This document shows, piece after piece, positions 25,035 through 34,885 of a DNA stretch of 64,000 nucleotides. Under the pieces are notes generated by a model. The model was given only the letters and a program-made list of their open reading frames with translations, made no database searches and was not told where the DNA came from. This stretch comes from a bacterium (GTDB taxonomy: Bacteria; Planctomycetota; Planctomycetia; Pirellulales; Pirellulaceae), in NCBI GenBank assembly GCA_016124445.1, contig WGNR01000020.1, forward strand, positions 310,001 to 374,000. The letters run 5' to 3'. The position numbers and the translations under genes were made by a program. Position 1 is the stretch's first letter. Each line of letters begins with the position of its first letter.

Positions 25035-25538
25035 TCATGGGCACAGATACGGCGCCCCCCGCACCTTCAGGCGAGGAAGCGTTTCTACTTGCTGGAAAAA
25101 GACATCGATCGCTTGATGGTCGCCCAATTTGCCGGACGCGGGCGTATTGGATCGAAGCGTGACTTCGTAGATTCCATCCCGTAGCAAAAGCTGTTGAGAT
25201 TCGGGACACTCGGTTTCCCAGTCGACCAAATCATCCAGATCACGGAAGCAAACGCGGCCTCCTTGGCAAACCAGCCCCAACCGCAGCTGAAACTCGGATG
25301 ACTCATCCGACATATCGCTCAGGTCGCGATGGATCCGTAGTTCAAACGTGCCGGAGGTCCCGGTACAGAAGCCAACGATCGTTCCTTCTTTGACGTGACG
25401 TTCGACGTCGGCGGCATCCATGTAATAGCGGCCGAAGTAATCGTCTCCCTTTTGAATATGGGCGACGCTGGCTGGCGAATAAAAGATGATCCCCAGTCCG
25501 GCTGTTTCCAGCGGAATGGTCTTCACAATGCTTTGCAT
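25035..25538 (-). CDS. Hypothetical protein, 167 residues
   Basis: Soluble protein starting MQSIVKTIPLETAGLGIIFY. No signal peptide or membrane span. Two beta-rich halves are suggested (TFELRIHRDLSD, FQLRLGLVCQGGRVCF, GIYEVTLRSN). Family not recognised. It lies 112 bases downstream of the small Gly/Tyr-rich gene start on the same strand, without a Shine-Dalgarno that I can see. Confidence 0.6.
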   Translation of the reverse strand: MQSIVKTIPLETAGLGIIFYSPASVAHIQKGDDYFGRYYMDAADVERHVKEGTIVGFCTGTSGTFELRIHRDLSDMSDESSEFQLRLGLVCQGGRVCFRDLDDLVDWETECPESQQLLLRDGIYEVTLRSNTPASGKLGDHQAIDVFFQQVETLPRLKVRGAPYLCP

Positions 25539-25692
25539 GGATGTCTTGCCCTGACGTCAGATGAGATGATGAGTGGGTGACGCAGCTTACTTCAAAAGTC
25601 GTTTCATGGCCGAAGTATCGCTGAGGGTCACCTCCACCATTTTGGCATAAATGAGCACCGATAGCGATTGAGATACAAAATCAGCCAGTTTT

Positions 25693-26259
25693 TCAGCTAC
25701 TCCAGAACTGCCACCAGCGTTTGGCTGAGACAAGCTGATGGAACTTATACCGCCGGTCGGCCAGGTGATCTTCATACAGGGCAAAACCGGTAACGAGCCG
25801 TGCCACTTCGAGCGGGATCTCGATCACGCAGTCGGCAGGTTCTTCGTCGGCATCGCAGATTGCTTGTTGGGCCAGTAGCGTTTCGCACACCTCTTCGAAC
25901 GAATCAGGCAGATTGCCGGAGCTGGCCAGATCGTTCCGGCCGGCATCTTGCCCGGCGTCGTGAACAATCGCCCAGACTTCCTCCCCTTGGTCCCACGCAG
26001 ATGCCGCCGAGTACCCCGCTTCGTCGTCGACCTCGCACTGGATCACCAGGCCATCCTGAGAGTGCATCGCTAGGTCGAGCGTCTCGAAGTGGTCCGGGTC
26101 ATGCGATGCAATCACATACCACTGGCCATCATGCTGAACCCCGGAAAGCGGCCAAACCGCATGCGGGCCCGATTGATCCGTTTCGGCCAGCCCCAATGCT
26201 TGGAGGATGGAATCATGATCTCGATTGGCGAATGCCAGCCAACTGTAGGAGGCGCTCAT
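25693..26259 (-). CDS. Hypothetical protein, 188 residues
   Basis: Starts MSASYSWLAFANRDHDSILQ at ATG 26259 and ends RWWQFWSS. Acidic (many Asp/Glu), no signal peptide. The segment GQWYVIASHDPDHFE followed by GLVIQCEVDDEAGYSAA hints at a SUKH-like or barrel fold, but this is weak. Family not recognised. The upstream in-frame part to 26376 overlaps the end region of the next gene and is not supported. Confidence 0.6.
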   Translation of the reverse strand: MSASYSWLAFANRDHDSILQALGLAETDQSGPHAVWPLSGVQHDGQWYVIASHDPDHFETLDLAMHSQDGLVIQCEVDDEAGYSAASAWDQGEEVWAIVHDAGQDAGRNDLASSGNLPDSFEEVCETLLAQQAICDADEEPADCVIEIPLEVARLVTGFALYEDHLADRRYKFHQLVSAKRWWQFWSS

Positions 26260-26393
26260 GCGGATGTTGATTTTCGGTGGACAAAGTGCAATCTGAACGT
26301 TGGTGTTTGCCAAGGACTTACCAACGAGAAAGAACGTCTCAACTTTATACGGCGAGACAGGGTCCCAGAGAAGCATCCGAAGGCAGATCGTGG

Positions 26394-28622
26394 CTACTTG
26401 GTGAAGTCCGAAATATCAAAGATGGCAATTGAGCGTTTCTCGTCGTACTCTATGATTTCCTCTTTGGCGTCTTTGTTTTGGCACACCATGAAGAGCCATT
26501 TATCGTCCGACGAAAGGGTCATGCTGGGGTGCCATTCCCAGCCGACGTTAACCGACGGCGGAAAAACAAGCCGAGAGATGGGCTCGAGTGATTCTCCATC
26601 TACGATCCGAAAGACGTCGATCTCTTGCCCTCGCCACATGAATAAGGTGGCCCCCTTTCGGTCGAACTTGATGTCACGAACCTGGTCGTCAGTCTTCGGA
26701 AATGGTAGACGCCGGCCGGTTTCGAGGTTCCAAATCGAGGCGAAATCCTCGAAGTCGTTCCAAGCAAGGTTTGCCCGGCCCTCGTGCCATCCTTCGATGG
26801 GAGTATTCTCAAGCGTTCGCATGGTTCGCGTAGCCTGATCCCATACATGCAGACGCGATTCTTCCTCAGCAGGCTCGGCGCCGAACGAATCCTCTGGCCA
26901 TGCATCTACGTTCTTTTCCACATCCTTTTCGCGAAACCAGCCTCCCACAATAACTTTGGAACTGCCAGCCACGCCAACCAAGCTTGGAAATCGAGGAGTT
27001 TCAAAGTGCTCCCATTCGACGAAATGTTGTCCCGACGCTAGATCGATACTGTGAAGCTGCTTGCCGTCGCGGGGAAATGCAATGACCCATTGGGAATCTT
27101 CACCACAGATCGTTGTGTCTTCTTCATTCCGGATCAAAAGCGAGTCTTCTTGATTCCCGAATAACATAGCCGCATTTTCGATCGAATCGCTGTGAAACGG
27201 TGTGTCGAGCTGCTTGAGAACGCGGGCCGATGGCAGTTCTCGAACAGTGATTTCTACTTTTTTCGCGAGTTTGGCAAAGCTGTAGGCTCGATCGGGCCGT
27301 CCATTGGGAATCAGATAATCAATGTCGTTCACGCTGTTTTCGAGCAGAACCCGCTTGGTTACTTCGTTTTGCTCGACGTCTAGTTTCAGCAAGGTTCGCG
27401 GGCTGAAGTTTCCTTGGGCATGATAAGGTGCCAGCCAGATCTCTTTTTCGTTGGAAATCGCTAAAATTTCTTCGAAGGACAAATCGATATCGAGCAGCCT
27501 TTTTTCTCGCCGAGTTGGCAGGTCAGCGGGCATCTGAAGCCTTGGCGGCGGCGCGAATGATATCCCTTTTTCGCCTGCGATAACGCGACGGATTTTGGCA
27601 ATCTGCTTATCGAGGTAAGCGGGGTTCTCTTCAAACTCGAATCGAACATGTAGGTATGAATCGGCAATCGCTTTTGCGGCCATGTCACATTCACGAATCA
27701 GGTGCCGATTCCATATCGGGCCGTACGACCAAGTGCCTTTATTTTCTGCCTCGGTGTTGTCGAGCATCGAGATAAGAACTTGCCTCATCCAGGGCTGTGG
27801 ATGCACTGGATGTGATAGCAGATAGGTTTTCTGCCAGGCAGATAATTTGAGATGCGAGGGAGAAGTCTCTTCGATCAGGCAGCGAGATTTTTCTGGAAAA
27901 TACTCAAGCGCCAATTGCAGTGGTTGTTTGACATCATAATCGCCAAACGGGTCTGGGCAGATCTCGAAGCTTGAATGCTGGCAAATCTTGAGAACATGGC
28001 GCCAGACGAAATCTTCGTCTTCATCAGGTGGAGTGTATTTCTGCGCCTTCATTCGAATCAGGCACGCCATCTGTAAATCGTCCAGCTTGCCGTATCGATT
28101 GTGGTTCATTGGAAAATGGCGTGCCCTGTGATAGAGATCGAGTGCGGCCTGATCAAGCTTGTCCGAGGACAGAGTCATGGTGGCGTGCAGCGCACTGGTG
28201 AGTTCTTCGGGCGAGGCCGTCTTGATGGCCGTTGGCTTTGCACGATCGAAGTCTGGAAAGAGTCGCTTGAGATTCTTGGCCGCGATGACGCGCGTGTTGA
28301 TTTCGTAACCACCTTCGAGGGTGGAAATCTTATAAAGCCGACCAGGTAGCACCTTGAGCGTGATGGGTGCCTTCGTGACATAGAACAGATCAATAAGGTG
28401 TGCCCAGTGGGCCTGATCTATCTCCTGGTCAATAAGCTGATCGAGGAGATGAGATATACCGACATCATCGGCAATCGGGCACTTCAACAGGCTTAGAGTT
28501 GCCTCCTCGATCTTTTTCAATTCTGCCTGGTCTGATTCGTCGGCCGTAGCGCTACGCCCCAGGGCCGCCAGAAAAACACCAATGACCAAGTAGTAAGCTG
28601 CAAGGCGCATGGCTGGTTTCAT
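26394..28622 (-). CDS. Secreted protein with WD40-like repeats
   Basis: 742 residues from ATG 28622, with GGAAGGAG upstream. Signal peptide to about residue 28 (AALGRSATA). The first 350 residues are mostly helical. The last 350 contain beta-propeller-like units such as LHVWDQATRTMRTLE, ASIWNLETGRRLPF, DVFRIVDGESLE and IAIFDISDF, so it is likely a periplasmic or surface WD-like protein. Function unknown; planctomycetes have many such proteins. It ends 134 bases from the start of the 188-residue gene on the same strand. Confidence 0.7.
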   Translation of the reverse strand: MKPAMRLAAYYLVIGVFLAALGRSATADESDQAELKKIEEATLSLLKCPIADDVGISHLLDQLIDQEIDQAHWAHLIDLFYVTKAPITLKVLPGRLYKISTLEGGYEINTRVIAAKNLKRLFPDFDRAKPTAIKTASPEELTSALHATMTLSSDKLDQAALDLYHRARHFPMNHNRYGKLDDLQMACLIRMKAQKYTPPDEDEDFVWRHVLKICQHSSFEICPDPFGDYDVKQPLQLALEYFPEKSRCLIEETSPSHLKLSAWQKTYLLSHPVHPQPWMRQVLISMLDNTEAENKGTWSYGPIWNRHLIRECDMAAKAIADSYLHVRFEFEENPAYLDKQIAKIRRVIAGEKGISFAPPPRLQMPADLPTRREKRLLDIDLSFEEILAISNEKEIWLAPYHAQGNFSPRTLLKLDVEQNEVTKRVLLENSVNDIDYLIPNGRPDRAYSFAKLAKKVEITVRELPSARVLKQLDTPFHSDSIENAAMLFGNQEDSLLIRNEEDTTICGEDSQWVIAFPRDGKQLHSIDLASGQHFVEWEHFETPRFPSLVGVAGSSKVIVGGWFREKDVEKNVDAWPEDSFGAEPAEEESRLHVWDQATRTMRTLENTPIEGWHEGRANLAWNDFEDFASIWNLETGRRLPFPKTDDQVRDIKFDRKGATLFMWRGQEIDVFRIVDGESLEPISRLVFPPSVNVGWEWHPSMTLSSDDKWLFMVCQNKDAKEEIIEYDEKRSIAIFDISDFTK

Positions 28623-28720
28623 GAAACTCCTTCCGAATACCAAGACGGCCGAAACGTGGGCATCTTGCTACCGTAAGGGAATTTGACGAACGAGGCAAAG
28701 AATTGGCGTTGATCGGGCTT

Positions 28721-30550
28721 TTATAGCAGGTCGTTCAACTGATCCACAAGGCTCTCGAAATGGCTTAGCGCCATATCAACCGGCTGCGGTTGTTCCATGT
28801 CGACACCAGCTCCGCGCAACAGGTCCAGTGGGTACTTCGAGCAGCCACCTTTCAGGAACGTCAGGTAGTCTTCCAGTTCCTGTTTGCCGCCGTTGAGCAC
28901 TCGCATGCTCAGCGCGATCGCAGCCGATAGTCCGGTGGCGTACTTGTAGACGTAGAAGGCACGGTAGAAGTGCGGGATTCGCATGCATTCCAGTTGCAGC
29001 TGCGGATCGAGCGAGAAGTCGGGGCCGAAGTAGCGTTCGAGTAGGCCACGGTAGACTTCCTGGAACGACTTGGAGGTGAGCGGTTCGCCTGCTTCGCACA
29101 TCGCGTGGGTGATCTTCTCGAACTCGGCGAACATCGTCTGACGGATGATCGTGCCGCGGATGGCGTCGATGTCGCGGTTGATCAGGTAGGCCCGTTCCTG
29201 GTCGCTGGTGGCGTTCTCTTGCAGGTACTGGCTTAGTAGCTGTTCGTTGAATGTACTGGCAACCTCGGCCACGAAGATCGTGTAGTCGTAGTATTGGTAC
29301 GGCTGGTTCTTCGACGAATAGTAGCTATGCATCGAGTGGCCTGCTTCGTGGGCCAGCGTGAAGACATCGTCCAGTACGTCGGGCTTGAAGTTCATCAGGA
29401 TGTAGGGATCTCCATCGAAGCTTCCGCAGCTGAACGCGCCGCTCTGCTTGCCGGCGTTGGGATAGCGATCGCACCAGCGCGCTTTGGTCAGACCTTTCTG
29501 CAGCACTTCACCATATTCAGGCCCCAAGGGGATCATCGCTTCCTGGATGACTTCGACCGCTTCGTCCCAGGTATGCTTCTTGGTGATCTGGTTGAGGATC
29601 GGCACGTAGGTGTCGTAGTGACGAATGTCCTTCAACTTCATCTTGCGACGGCGTAGTTCCAGGTAACGGTAGACGGCCGGCAGGTGGTTGTGGACCGAGT
29701 CGATCAAATTGTCATAGACCGACTCGGGAATGTTGTCGGCATACATGGCCTGATGCCGGGCCGACTCGTAGCCGCGGACTTTGGCGTAGTAGACATCTCT
29801 CTGAATCGAGCCAGAGAGCGTGGCCGCCAAGGTGTTCTCGTGGCCTTCGAATTGTTGGTAATACTGCTCGAACGCTTTCTTACGGACCTTGCGATCAGGT
29901 GACTGCAGGAACTCCATTAAGGTGGAGTTGGTCAGTTCGCATTCTTCTCCTTTGTCGTTCTTTAGGCTGCCGAACTTCATATCGGCATCGAGTAGCTGGC
30001 GGAACGCTTTGGAAGCAGCGCCTGACATTTCGGCCTGCATGGCGAGGATACGTTCTTCCTTCTTGCTGAGCGTGTACTTCTTGTAGCGGGTCATCCGTTC
30101 CAAGACGAGGCGATATCCTTTGAGGACCTTGTCGTCCATCAATTCCTGCAGACGCTTGGCGGGGATGGCTTGGATTTCGGGGGCGATGTAGCTGGCTGCC
30201 TGGCCCAGTTTGCTGGCGACCGCTTGAAAGCGACCCATGCGGCGTTGATTTTCGTCGTTGGCCTGGTCTTCGGTCGTCTTCAGAAAGGCATACACGCCCA
30301 GCCGTTCGCCGAGACGATCGACATCGGAGTTGTATTTGAGGCAAGCCAATAGTTCTTTGGCTCCGCTGGCCAGCGTGCCGCGGAACTTCTCGAAGCCAGT
30401 TTCCTTCTTGGCCAGCTTGGCGAAGTCTTTTTCCCAGGCCTCGTTGTCGGGATAGAGGCTGCTCAGGTCCCAGGTATCTTCCACGGCGACCTGGTCGCGC
30501 GTTTTGGTCTTCTTGACAGACTTCTTGGCAGCTTTAGCACTCGTGGCCAT
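28721..30550 (-). CDS. pepF: Oligoendopeptidase F (M3 family)
   Basis: 609 residues from ATG 30550, with AAGGA 6 bases upstream (the first ATG at 30556 would be only one base from it). The zinc site HEAGHSMHSYY (His401, Glu402, His405) and the third ligand Glu429 in FVAEVASTFNE identify the M3B peptidase family. Residues 1-25 are lysine-rich and variable; the rest matches the family length. It cleaves short peptides in the cytosol. An identifiable terminator is not visible. It sits 150 bases downstream of fabH on the same strand. Confidence 0.92.
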   Translation of the reverse strand: MATSAKAAKKSVKKTKTRDQVAVEDTWDLSSLYPDNEAWEKDFAKLAKKETGFEKFRGTLASGAKELLACLKYNSDVDRLGERLGVYAFLKTTEDQANDENQRRMGRFQAVASKLGQAASYIAPEIQAIPAKRLQELMDDKVLKGYRLVLERMTRYKKYTLSKKEERILAMQAEMSGAASKAFRQLLDADMKFGSLKNDKGEECELTNSTLMEFLQSPDRKVRKKAFEQYYQQFEGHENTLAATLSGSIQRDVYYAKVRGYESARHQAMYADNIPESVYDNLIDSVHNHLPAVYRYLELRRRKMKLKDIRHYDTYVPILNQITKKHTWDEAVEVIQEAMIPLGPEYGEVLQKGLTKARWCDRYPNAGKQSGAFSCGSFDGDPYILMNFKPDVLDDVFTLAHEAGHSMHSYYSSKNQPYQYYDYTIFVAEVASTFNEQLLSQYLQENATSDQERAYLINRDIDAIRGTIIRQTMFAEFEKITHAMCEAGEPLTSKSFQEVYRGLLERYFGPDFSLDPQLQLECMRIPHFYRAFYVYKYATGLSAAIALSMRVLNGGKQELEDYLTFLKGGCSKYPLDLLRGAGVDMEQPQPVDMALSHFESLVDQLNDLL

Positions 30551-30699
30551 GTTCATTCCTTTTCAAGCTTCGCTAATCGGCAAACTTTGGCGCAATGTTA
30601 CCCGGGAATTCGTCGTGGATAAAGACGGCCCACGGCGGAGAATGCATACCGCGAACTCAGAATAGATGGCCTATTGCAGGCAAAGATCGTCGCGGTCGG

Positions 30700-31671
30700 C
30701 TACCACTGAAACACCGTGGTGCCCCACGAGAGCCCGGCACCGAAGCCGCACAGCAGAATGCGATCGCCTGGTTGGACGAGTTGTTTCTGCATTGCTTCGT
30801 CGAGCACGATTGGCACGCTGCCGGCCGAAGTGTTGCCGTACTGATCGAGGTTCACGATCATCTTCTCGCGCGGAAAACCAAGGTTTTCGCATGCGGCGTC
30901 GATGATGCGTACGTTGGCCTGGTGAAGCATGACCAACGAGATGTCTTCCGGGGTTAGCTGGGCATGGTGCAGCACGTCGCGAATCGAGTCTTCGATCACG
31001 CGGACCGCCCACTTGAAGACGCCTCGGCCATCCATGTGCAGGTATTGCTTTCCCTCGGCGAGATTCTCGGCCGTGAGCGGTTCTTTGGAGCCGCCCCCAG
31101 GGACGCACAGCATTTCGGCTCCTTCGCCTTCACTGCCCAGGGTGTAGGAGACCATCCCTTGAGCATCCGAGCCTGGTCCCAGGACTACCGCGCCGGCGCC
31201 ATCGCCAAACAAGGGATAGGTCTTCTTGTCATTTGGATTGGCGATACGGGAAAGGAGATCGGCACCCACAACCAATGCCCGGCGGCTGGTCCCGGTCTTG
31301 ATGAACTGAGCCGCAGTGATCATCGCGTAAAGAAACCCAGCACAGGCCGCACTGACATCCATGGCCGCGGCTCGGATGCCAAGCCGCTCTTGCAAGCGAC
31401 AGGCGGTCGAAGGGGTGAGCGAATCAGGTGTGAACGTTCCGACCACGATCAGATCGATCTCGCTGGCATCGACGCCTGCTGCATCAAGAGCCGCGATCGC
31501 GGATTCGTAGGCCATATCGCTGGTGGCGATGTTCGCTGGGGCGTGACGGCGCTGCTGGATTCCGGTGCGCTGGATAATCCACTGCGGATCGCATCCCAGC
31601 GACGAGAGATCTTCGTTGGGAACTACGTTGGGCGGCACGTAGCTGCCGGTGCCCAGAATCTGAAAACCCAT
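30700..31671 (-). CDS. fabH: 3-oxoacyl-[acyl-carrier-protein] synthase III
   Basis: 323 residues from MGFQILGTG. Catalytic triad visible: Cys110 in SAACAGFLY, His250 in MLHQAN, Asn280 in YGNTSAGS; the C-terminus has GFGAGLSWGT. It condenses acetyl-CoA with malonyl-ACP to start fatty-acid chains. The start is uncertain: an in-frame ATG at 31761 and a further one at 31800 would add 30-43 residues, and none has a clear Shine-Dalgarno. The chosen start matches family length. No plsX, fabD or rpmF lies next to it in the window. Confidence 0.93.
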   Translation of the reverse strand: MGFQILGTGSYVPPNVVPNEDLSSLGCDPQWIIQRTGIQQRRHAPANIATSDMAYESAIAALDAAGVDASEIDLIVVGTFTPDSLTPSTACRLQERLGIRAAAMDVSAACAGFLYAMITAAQFIKTGTSRRALVVGADLLSRIANPNDKKTYPLFGDGAGAVVLGPGSDAQGMVSYTLGSEGEGAEMLCVPGGGSKEPLTAENLAEGKQYLHMDGRGVFKWAVRVIEDSIRDVLHHAQLTPEDISLVMLHQANVRIIDAACENLGFPREKMIVNLDQYGNTSAGSVPIVLDEAMQKQLVQPGDRILLCGFGAGLSWGTTVFQW

Positions 31672-31841
31672 TAACGATCGCAAATGACTGCGACCTGACG
31701 GGACAGGCCGCGAGGATTGGATTTCGCTATGAGCAGATGAATTAGGTTGCGCCGTCGCCATGCTGTCGATTCGTGAGGAAAGCGGAGCGGGAAAACCCAT
31801 ACTTTACCACAGATTCCCTAAGTTCTCATACCTAAATCGGG

Positions 31842-31861
31842 CCACTCTGCTTCCAGAGTGG
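31842..31861 (-). terminator. Short hairpin between the DUF2750 gene and fabH
   Basis: CCACTCTG (31842-31849) pairs with CAGAGTGG (31854-31861) over 8 bp with a 4-base loop, 20 bases past the DUF2750 stop on the minus strand. There is no T-run after it, so terminator activity is doubtful. The core matches the long palindrome at 1241-1290. Confidence 0.4.
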
Positions 31862-31881
31862 TCGATCCCAGATAGCTGAGC

Positions 31882-32247
31882 CTACAAGAGCTCGGCCCGT
31901 AACGCTACCGGATCAACGAATACGGGGCCATCAAACGGTGTTGGAAAGACGGCAACTTTTAGACGCATGCGGACCAGCTTGTCGACCCAGCGTTCCATGA
32001 AGCTAGAGAGCTTGATTTGCTTTGGAGAGTGTTGTCGCCATTTATCGGTCGCACAGAGCTGGGCATGCTGCTCGTCCGGCCAGACCACCAAGCCCTTCTT
32101 GCCATCTTCATCGGTTGCTTCCGCCCAGCCATCTACATAGAGCCCCCACAACTCTTGCGATTCTGAAACCTTGTGAATGAACATCTGTAGTCGGTCTGGA
32201 CCGCTCAGGTCGACCGCACCGGCAAATTTGCCTCTGCCGAAGGACAT
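31882..32247 (-). CDS. DUF2750-like protein
   Basis: 121 residues from ATG 32247, with GGAGAGG 6 bases upstream. The pattern LQMFIHKVSESQELWGLYVDGWAE followed by GLVVWPDEQHAQLCATDKW fits the DUF2750 family (small cytosolic proteins with a conserved WGL/WA core). Function unknown. About 750 bases (32248-33002) upstream of it hold no gene I can support, except for a weak hairpin at 32788-32811. Confidence 0.75.
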   Translation of the reverse strand: MSFGRGKFAGAVDLSGPDRLQMFIHKVSESQELWGLYVDGWAEATDEDGKKGLVVWPDEQHAQLCATDKWRQHSPKQIKLSSFMERWVDKLVRMRLKVAVFPTPFDGPVFVDPVALRAELL

Positions 32248-32787
32248 GACGCCTCTCCAAAATTTGTTCCGTGGATTTCTGCGAAAAGGCTCGGAGAACT
32301 TGCCTCTTTCTCCGAGGATCACTGGCGATCGTGCGGCACGGTGGGGCGAGCCGCATGTTGCCTCTCATGATGGACTTTGCTCTTCAAGGAGTTCGTCCAT
32401 GATGGCGATTCTTATTGTTCTTTTAGACGAAAAGGGCTCGAAAGCCAGTCCAATGAACAACATCACTAAGGATCTGCCGGATAGTTTGTCGCAGGTTTCT
32501 CTGGCAGGCATCCTTCCCAAATCATAGCGGAATTTGATCGCCAAACCACCCTTGTAGACGGTATGAAAGGTTGGTTCGCACTTGTGTGTCAGTTACCCTG
32601 CGAACCCTAATCTGGTTCAGCTGCGCCGCCATTGGAACTAATTTGTTTGGGGGCTGGGCGAGATGCCTTCTGACAGCAGCCTTGCGGCAAGGTGGCCGGG
32701 TCGAGAGGAAGTTTGAGGGCCAATTCACGAGATTTCAGGGGGAAACGGGCAAAATTCTGGCCTTGGATGGCCTCCTGCGATTTCCTT

Positions 32788-32813
32788 AAAGGTGGGGGTA
32801 GAGGCACCTTTTT
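32788..32813 (+). terminator. Weak hairpin in gene-free interval
   Basis: AAAGGTG (32788-32794) pairs with CACCTTT (32805-32811), 10-base loop, then TT. No gene precedes it on the plus strand, so it may be fortuitous. The surrounding interval 32248-33002 shows no tRNA, repeat or credible frame. Confidence 0.3.
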
Positions 32814-33002
32814 GGCCGCTCAATTCATGAGACCTTCAACTATCGGGTGTAGAAACTTGTTTTAACAAAAATTTAGGTACCTGGCCCCCATTAAAGGGTG
32901 TCCGAAAGGTGAAAAAAGAATAGACTCGAAAGGATTAGATCAACCTTGGGGCGTGACCAGGGTGAGCCATTTTTCTAACCTCCAGCCCCGCTCTTTAACA
33001 AT

Positions 33003-33779
33003 ATGTGCCTACTGGCAATTCAATACCGAAGCGTTCCCGAGGCACCCATTTTGGTGGCTGCCAACCGGGAAGAATTTTACGATCGTCCCACGCTGGCTCC
33101 CTCGATTCAATCGGGTAAGCCGCGCGCCCTGTGCGGCATTGACCAACAGGCCGGGGGAACTTGGCTTGGTGTCAATCAGCATGGTCTGGTTGTCGGGTGT
33201 ACCAATCGTCGCAAGATGAAGCGACCCGCCGTGCCTCGTTCGCGAGGACTGCTGTGTCGCGAGTTGCTCCGAGCCAACAGCGCTCAGGCAGCCGTCGAAG
33301 TGGCGATGGAAGGTCTGATGTCGGAACAATATGACGGCGTCAACTTCATCATGGCCGATGCCGATAGCGGCTGGGTCGTCCATGGCGGCGAAGACGTCAA
33401 CGCCCAACGCCTGGAAGAAGGTTTGAACCTGGTTGGTGGCATGGATCTGAACGATCCGCGTGACGAACGCGTTCAGTTGGCTCATCGTTTGATGACGCTG
33501 CAAACACTTGATTCGGCCGTCAAGTTCCTGGCCGTTTCCAGCAAGGTTTTTGCTCGTCCGCCGGCAGCCCAAGGCCGTCCTGGTATGGTGATCGAAGGCA
33601 AGGAATGGGGTACCGTCAGCTCGACGCTGATCTCGTTGGGCAAAAAGCCACGCGACGCGATCTTCCAATACGCCGAAGGTGCTCCGACCAAGGTTGCTTA
33701 CGAAGATTACTCGCCGCTGCTGCGAGACATCCTCAGCCGCGGTCTTCGTGAAGCTCGAGCTTCGCGAGCCGAAGCCTAA
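33003..33779 (+). CDS. NRDE/TANGO2-like protein
   Basis: 258 residues. Starts MCLLAIQYR, with Cys2 as in the family; the NRDE motif reads NREE at about residues 21-24 (ANREEFYDRP), then GGTWLGVNQHGLVVGCTNR, YDGVNFIMADADSGWVVH and a conserved STLISLG near the C-terminus. This family (NRDE/TANGO2) is of unclear function; mammalian TANGO2 has been linked to metabolism and heme or lipid handling. It starts 2 bases after TTTAACAAT with no Shine-Dalgarno and has its own terminator. Confidence 0.85.
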   Translation: MCLLAIQYRSVPEAPILVAANREEFYDRPTLAPSIQSGKPRALCGIDQQAGGTWLGVNQHGLVVGCTNRRKMKRPAVPRSRGLLCRELLRANSAQAAVEVAMEGLMSEQYDGVNFIMADADSGWVVHGGEDVNAQRLEEGLNLVGGMDLNDPRDERVQLAHRLMTLQTLDSAVKFLAVSSKVFARPPAAQGRPGMVIEGKEWGTVSSTLISLGKKPRDAIFQYAEGAPTKVAYEDYSPLLRDILSRGLREARASRAEA

Positions 33780-33809
33780 TCGGATCCGGCACTAGCAAAG
33801 CAATTAGAA

Positions 33810-33842
33810 GGGCACTTCACCCCGGTGAGGTGCCCTTTTTTC
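33810..33842 (+). terminator. Terminator of the NRDE gene
   Basis: GGGCACTTCACC pairs with GGTGAGGTGCCC (one G-T) across a very short loop, followed by six T. It lies 31 bases past the stop. Confidence 0.88.
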
Positions 33843-33884
33843 GTTTCCTCTCTGATACCTCATTTGTCAACGCGAGTTCTTTGT

Positions 33885-34868
33885 ATGTCGGCTGACGATT
33901 GGCGTCCCACCGCCTCTTTGGAAAGCTTGAAGCGTCGTCACGAAATCACTCAGGCGGTCCGTGCCTTCTTTCTCGCCCAAGGCTTCTGGGAGGTCGAAAC
34001 GCCACTGCTTTCTCGCGACACGGTGGTCGACACACATCTCGATCCGGTTCCGGTCACGCTGGCTTGGGATCCGGCCACGCCCGAGAAGGGAGACCGATGG
34101 TATCTTCAGACGTCGCCTGAGTTTGCAATGAAGCGGTTGGTCTCGGCCGGGGCGACGGCCATCTTTCAGATCACCAAAGCCTTTCGCCTGGCAGAAACCG
34201 GCCAGCAGCACAACGTCGAGTTTACGCTAGTCGAGTGGTATCGAACCGGAGACCGTTTGGCCGAAGGGATGCAGTTGCTTTCCGATCTGGCGGCAGCGAT
34301 TCTTAAGCGGGGGCCTGCGACCCTGATTTCATACCAGCAACTATTTCAGCAGTATCTGAACGTCGATCCGTTGACCGCGTCGGCCAGCCAACTGCGGGAG
34401 TTGGCAGCGCAGCAAAATGTTTCGATTCCGGAGTCATTTGCCCCGGACGAACGGGACTCTTTGTTGGAGCTACTGCTTTCCGAATTGATTCAACCCAAGC
34501 TGGGGCAAGAAGAGCCAGTCATCCTGTATCACTACCCAGCTTCCCAGGCCGTCCTGGCCAGGCTGAGCGAAGAGGATCCGCGCGTCGCTTGCCGTTTCGA
34601 AATGTTTGTGGATGGAATGGAACTGGCCAACGGCTACGACGAATTGCTCGACGCGGGTGTTCTGATCGAGAGAAATCAAGCTAGCAACATGGCCCGTCGG
34701 GCGTTGGGAAAGCCAACCTTGCCGGAAGAGAGCCGTTTGCTCCAGGCGATGCAAAGCGGCCTGCCGGTTTGCAGTGGATGCGCCTTGGGTCTGGATCGCC
34801 TGGTGATGGCAGCGCTCGGCGCTCGTTCGATCGACGAGGTGATGCCATTTCCGACGCGGCGGGCCTAA
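33885..34868 (+). CDS. epmA: EF-P lysine ligase EpmA
   Basis: 327 residues from ATG 33885. A truncated class II lysyl-tRNA synthetase-like enzyme that attaches (R)-beta-lysine to elongation factor P. Visible: motif 2 region AFRLAETGQQHNVEFTLVEWYR and motif 3 GCALGLDRLVMAALG, with no N-terminal anticodon-binding domain, which separates it from LysS. Start is chosen over the in-frame 33825 because the product then begins MSADDWRPTASLESLKRRHE, matching the family. No efp or epmB is in the window. Confidence 0.92.
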   Translation: MSADDWRPTASLESLKRRHEITQAVRAFFLAQGFWEVETPLLSRDTVVDTHLDPVPVTLAWDPATPEKGDRWYLQTSPEFAMKRLVSAGATAIFQITKAFRLAETGQQHNVEFTLVEWYRTGDRLAEGMQLLSDLAAAILKRGPATLISYQQLFQQYLNVDPLTASASQLRELAAQQNVSIPESFAPDERDSLLELLLSELIQPKLGQEEPVILYHYPASQAVLARLSEEDPRVACRFEMFVDGMELANGYDELLDAGVLIERNQASNMARRALGKPTLPEESRLLQAMQSGLPVCSGCALGLDRLVMAALGARSIDEVMPFPTRRA

Positions 34869-34885
34869 AGCGAATGTCGGCTTCG

